Program-made: the position numbers and the translations under genes | Notes under the pieces: generated by a model | What the model was told of the DNA's origin: nothing | Databases searched by the model: none | Seen by the model: the letters and a program-made list of their open reading frames with translations, nothing else | From: Bacillus thuringiensis | Lineage (GTDB): Bacteria; Bacillota; Bacilli; Bacillales; Bacillaceae_G | Length of the DNA: 64,000 nucleotides | Direction of reading: 5' to 3' | Assembly: GCF_001182785.1 (NCBI RefSeq) | Contig: NZ_CP012099.1 | Location: forward strand, 1,486,501-1,550,500 | Shown: positions 61,949 to 64,000 of the stretch, in pieces | How positions within the stretch are numbered: the first letter of the stretch is position 1 | How the letters are laid out: each line of letters opens with the position of its first letter

Positions 61949-62079
61949 GCTTTTTATTTGTATGAAGTTATAAAGTATGAGTTAAAATGATTAATGAGAA
62001 AATTCTTCGTAAAATGTAATGATTAGTAGAACCAATTGCTATTAATTATTGTTTGAATATACATAAGAGGTGAATACAA

Positions 62080-63219
62080 ATGGGAAAAGTTACTTTAATT
62101 GCAACAGCGGCAATGGGTATTGAAGCGTTAGTTGCCCGAGAAGTTCGCGATCTTGGTTATGAATGTCAAGTAGAAAACAGCAAAGTAACATTTGAAGCAG
62201 ATGAAAAGGCGATTTGTCGCACGAATTTATGGTTACGTACTGCAGACCGTGTAAAAATTAAAGTTGGCGAATTTAAAGCAACAACATTTGATGAGCTATT
62301 TGAAAAAACGAAAGCATTAAACTGGGGAGATTATATTCCAGAGAATGGCGAATTCCCTGTTATCGGTAAATCTTTAAAATCTGAATTATTCAGTGTTTCG
62401 GATTGCCAACGTATTGTTAAAAAGGCTGTCGTTGAAAAATTAAAAACAACATATAAACGTACAACTTGGTTTGAAGAAGATGGTCCGTTATTCCGTATCG
62501 AGATTGCAATGCTTAAGGATATTGCAACATTAACAATTGATGCGAGTGGTGTTGGACTTCATAAACGTGGATACCGTATGGATCAAGGGGAAGCTCCGTT
62601 AAAAGAAACATTAGCTGCGTCTTTAATTAAATTAACAAACTGGAAGCCAGATCGTCCATTTGTTGATCCATTCTGTGGATCAGGTACAATTCCAATTGAA
62701 GCAGCATTAATTGGACAAAACATTGCACCAGGATTTAACCGTGGTTTCGCATCAGATGAGTGGGGCTGGGTAGGTAAACAAAACTGGCGTGAAGCTCGTC
62801 AAGAAGCTGAAGATTTAGCGAACTATGATCAACGATTACAAATCATTGGATCAGATATTGATCATCGTATGATTCGAGTTGCTCAAGATAACGCAGACGA
62901 AGTAGGCTTAGGCGATTTAATTACATTTAAACAAATGCAAGTAAAAGATTTCACAACAAAAGAGGATTATGGCTACGTTGTAACGAATCCTCCATACGGA
63001 GAACGTTTAAGTGAAAAAGCACTCGTTGAACAACTGTATAAAGAAATGGGACAAGTATTCCGCCCATTAGATACATGGTCAGCGTATGTATTAACAAGCT
63101 ACGAAGCATTTGAGAAGTGTTACGGAAAAGATGCGTCGAAGAAGCGTAAACTGTTTAATGGATTTATCCGTACAGATTACTACCAATACTTCGGAAAACG
63201 TCCACCGCGTAATTCATAG
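62080..63219 (+). CDS. ypsC: THUMP-domain RNA methyltransferase YpsC
   Basis: SAM-dependent RNA base methyltransferase of the RlmL/YpsC type, probably acting on 23S rRNA guanine N2. The 379-residue protein has an N-terminal ferredoxin-like/THUMP region (about 1-165, with RTADRVKIKVGEF), and a Rossmann methyltransferase domain with PFCGSGTIPIEAA near 197-209 and the catalytic motif VVTNPPYGERL near 303-313. AAGAGGTGA precedes ATG 62080. It has only the N2-type methyltransferase half of enterobacterial RlmKL. Confidence 0.93.
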   Translation: MGKVTLIATAAMGIEALVAREVRDLGYECQVENSKVTFEADEKAICRTNLWLRTADRVKIKVGEFKATTFDELFEKTKALNWGDYIPENGEFPVIGKSLKSELFSVSDCQRIVKKAVVEKLKTTYKRTTWFEEDGPLFRIEIAMLKDIATLTIDASGVGLHKRGYRMDQGEAPLKETLAASLIKLTNWKPDRPFVDPFCGSGTIPIEAALIGQNIAPGFNRGFASDEWGWVGKQNWREARQEAEDLANYDQRLQIIGSDIDHRMIRVAQDNADEVGLGDLITFKQMQVKDFTTKEDYGYVVTNPPYGERLSEKALVEQLYKEMGQVFRPLDTWSAYVLTSYEAFEKCYGKDASKKRKLFNGFIRTDYYQYFGKRPPRNS

Positions 63220-63280
63220 TATAAAACTCCTCCAGCGCGCATATACTGGCTATTATGTAATGCGTAAAGGAGGAAGTGAT

Positions 63281-63463
63281 ATGGATAGTTTCCAATTATC
63301 AATGATTCAAAAAGCTATTCACCGTACGTATGATGAGCTCGGAAAAGAAGTGGATAGTCAAGGTGTAATTGTAGATGAAATACAAAAAGCACAAGAAGAA
63401 TATTTGTCAGCTCTTTCACATGAAACGGCGATTGATAAACGGTATTTAAAGTCATTAATATAG
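63281..63463 (+). CDS. Small conserved-looking helical protein, unknown
   Basis: A 60-residue soluble protein (MDSFQLSMIQKAIHRTYDEL, then KAQEEYLSALSHETAIDKRY) with a perfect AAAGGAGGAAGTGAT site before ATG 63281 and a terminator directly after. An in-frame extension to 63110 runs inside ypsC and is not used. I do not recognise the family. It may be co-transcribed with ypsC, 61 bases upstream. Confidence 0.7.
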   Translation: MDSFQLSMIQKAIHRTYDELGKEVDSQGVIVDEIQKAQEEYLSALSHETAIDKRYLKSLI

Positions 63464-63466
63464 AAG

Positions 63467-63501
63467 AAAATTTTCCTTTTTCGAAAGGAAAATTTTTTTT
63501 C
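63467..63501 (+). terminator. Intrinsic terminator before ypvA
   Basis: AAAATTTTCCTTT pairs with AAAGGAAAATTTT (loop TTCG), then a T-run. Confidence 0.9.
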
Positions 63502-63601
63502 GTGAATTTCGATGTATTGCAACAGGGGAAAGAGGTTGCACACATATGTGTAGCAGTTGCTATATCTTTTTATAGAAAAACTTTTTGGTTGGAGGCTAAG
63601 G

Positions 63602-64000
63602 ATGTTTACTGAGAAGAGATTACCATTTGAAGTAGGAAAACAAGATAATTTTTATGATAAGTTGAATGAGTGGATTGGAGATGTGTTTTACGACATCCTT
63701 CCGGAAAAAGGCTTTGAAGAGCGTGATGAACAAATTTTTATGGCGTTTCAGTTAGAACGCGCTTTCCAAGAAAAGAAAGTTATGTTCGCAGAAGCGGGTG
63801 TAGGAACAGGGAAAACAATTGTATATCTTCTATATGCAATTTGCTACGCGCGTTATACTGGAAAACCAGCAATTATCGCTTGTGCAGATGAAACGTTAAT
63901 TGAGCAGCTTGTAAAAGAAGAAGGGGACATTGCTAAATTATCTGAAGCATTAGGTTTATCAGTTGATGTAAGACTTGCGAAATCAATGGATAATTATTTA
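63602..64000 (+). CDS. ypvA: DinG/XPD-type ATP-dependent helicase YpvA (partial)
   Basis: The frame from ATG 63602 stays open to the window edge, giving 133 residues. GGAGG at about 63591 supports the start. The N-terminus MFTEKRLPFEVGKQDNFYDK leads to a Q-like region and a Walker A motif MFAEAGVGTGKTIVYLLYA near 61-79, typical of DinG-family superfamily 2 helicases. In B. subtilis ypvA follows ypsC. Unlike the dinG product at 46316 there is no N-terminal exonuclease domain. The DEAH box lies beyond the window. Confidence 0.85.
   Translation, partial: MFTEKRLPFEVGKQDNFYDKLNEWIGDVFYDILPEKGFEERDEQIFMAFQLERAFQEKKVMFAEAGVGTGKTIVYLLYAICYARYTGKPAIIACADETLIEQLVKEEGDIAKLSEALGLSVDVRLAKSMDNYL

Overview
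This 64 kb window looks like chromosome of a Bacillus cereus group bacterium (B. cereus, B. thuringiensis or B. anthracis type). The evidence is low GC, strong GGAGG ribosome binding sites, many short rho-independent terminators, and a gene order that follows the ypbH-to-ypvA region of the B. subtilis map. Sporulation genes (spoIVA, yphE, ypjB, sspM, yppG, cotD), bacillithiol genes (bshA, bshB1, a ypdA homologue) and a class B RNase P RNA point the same way. A dispersed repeat bordered by TTTAT at 43.7 kb resembles bcr1, described from the B. cereus group.

Layout. 0-6 kb: end of a MerR-like regulator, mecB, the glutamate dehydrogenase gudB with two cre-like sites, three small genes ending in a peptidoglycan amidase, the bacillithiol disulfide reductase homologue, and ansA on the minus strand. 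6-18 kb: ypfB, cmk, the S1-domain gene rpsA, isopentenyl-diphosphate isomerase fni, ypzI, the yphA/yphB group, der, gpsA, yphE, yphF and spoIVA. 18-28 kb: hup, folE, menaquinone genes hepS-menG-hepT, ndk, aroC-aroB-hisC, ypiA, ypiB and ypiF. 29-31 kb: the qcrABC menaquinol-cytochrome c reductase operon, followed by an IS3-family insertion (31.0-32.3 kb). 32-43 kb: membrane genes ypjA, a DUF1461 gene and ypjB, a zinc metallopeptidase, an unusual uracil-DNA glycosylase, ypjC, then a tight operon ypjD-dapB-mgsA-bshB1-bshA-cca-birA. 43-53 kb: a cupredoxin, a bcr1-like repeat, a structured leader before panBCD, dinG, ypmA, ypmB, aspB, dnaD, nth and ypoC. 53-64 kb: ponA and recU on the minus strand, then yppC, sspM, yppD/E/F, yppG, cotD, ypsA, gpsB, rnpB, ypsC and the start of ypvA.

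How genes work together. hepS, menG and hepT make menaquinone, which the qcr complex oxidises. fni supplies isoprenoid precursors. cmk, ndk, folE, panBCD and birA serve nucleotide and cofactor supply. aroC, aroB and hisC are aromatic and histidine steps left at a locus that in B. subtilis also holds trp, tyrA and aroE. gpsB and ponA act in wall synthesis. bshA and bshB1 make bacillithiol, and the reductase near 4 kb probably recycles it.

Most of the window is ordinary core genome. The least explained pieces are: (1) a small membrane-protein gene with two LexA-box-like operators, next to a signal-less amidase whose start codon lies in a 10-bp inverted repeat (3.0-3.95 kb); (2) a promoter, structured leader and terminator ahead of panB (43.88-44.06 kb); (3) partial tandem copies of a B. 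cereus-type repeat (37.15-37.32 kb). All calls come from reading the sequence; no database search was run.
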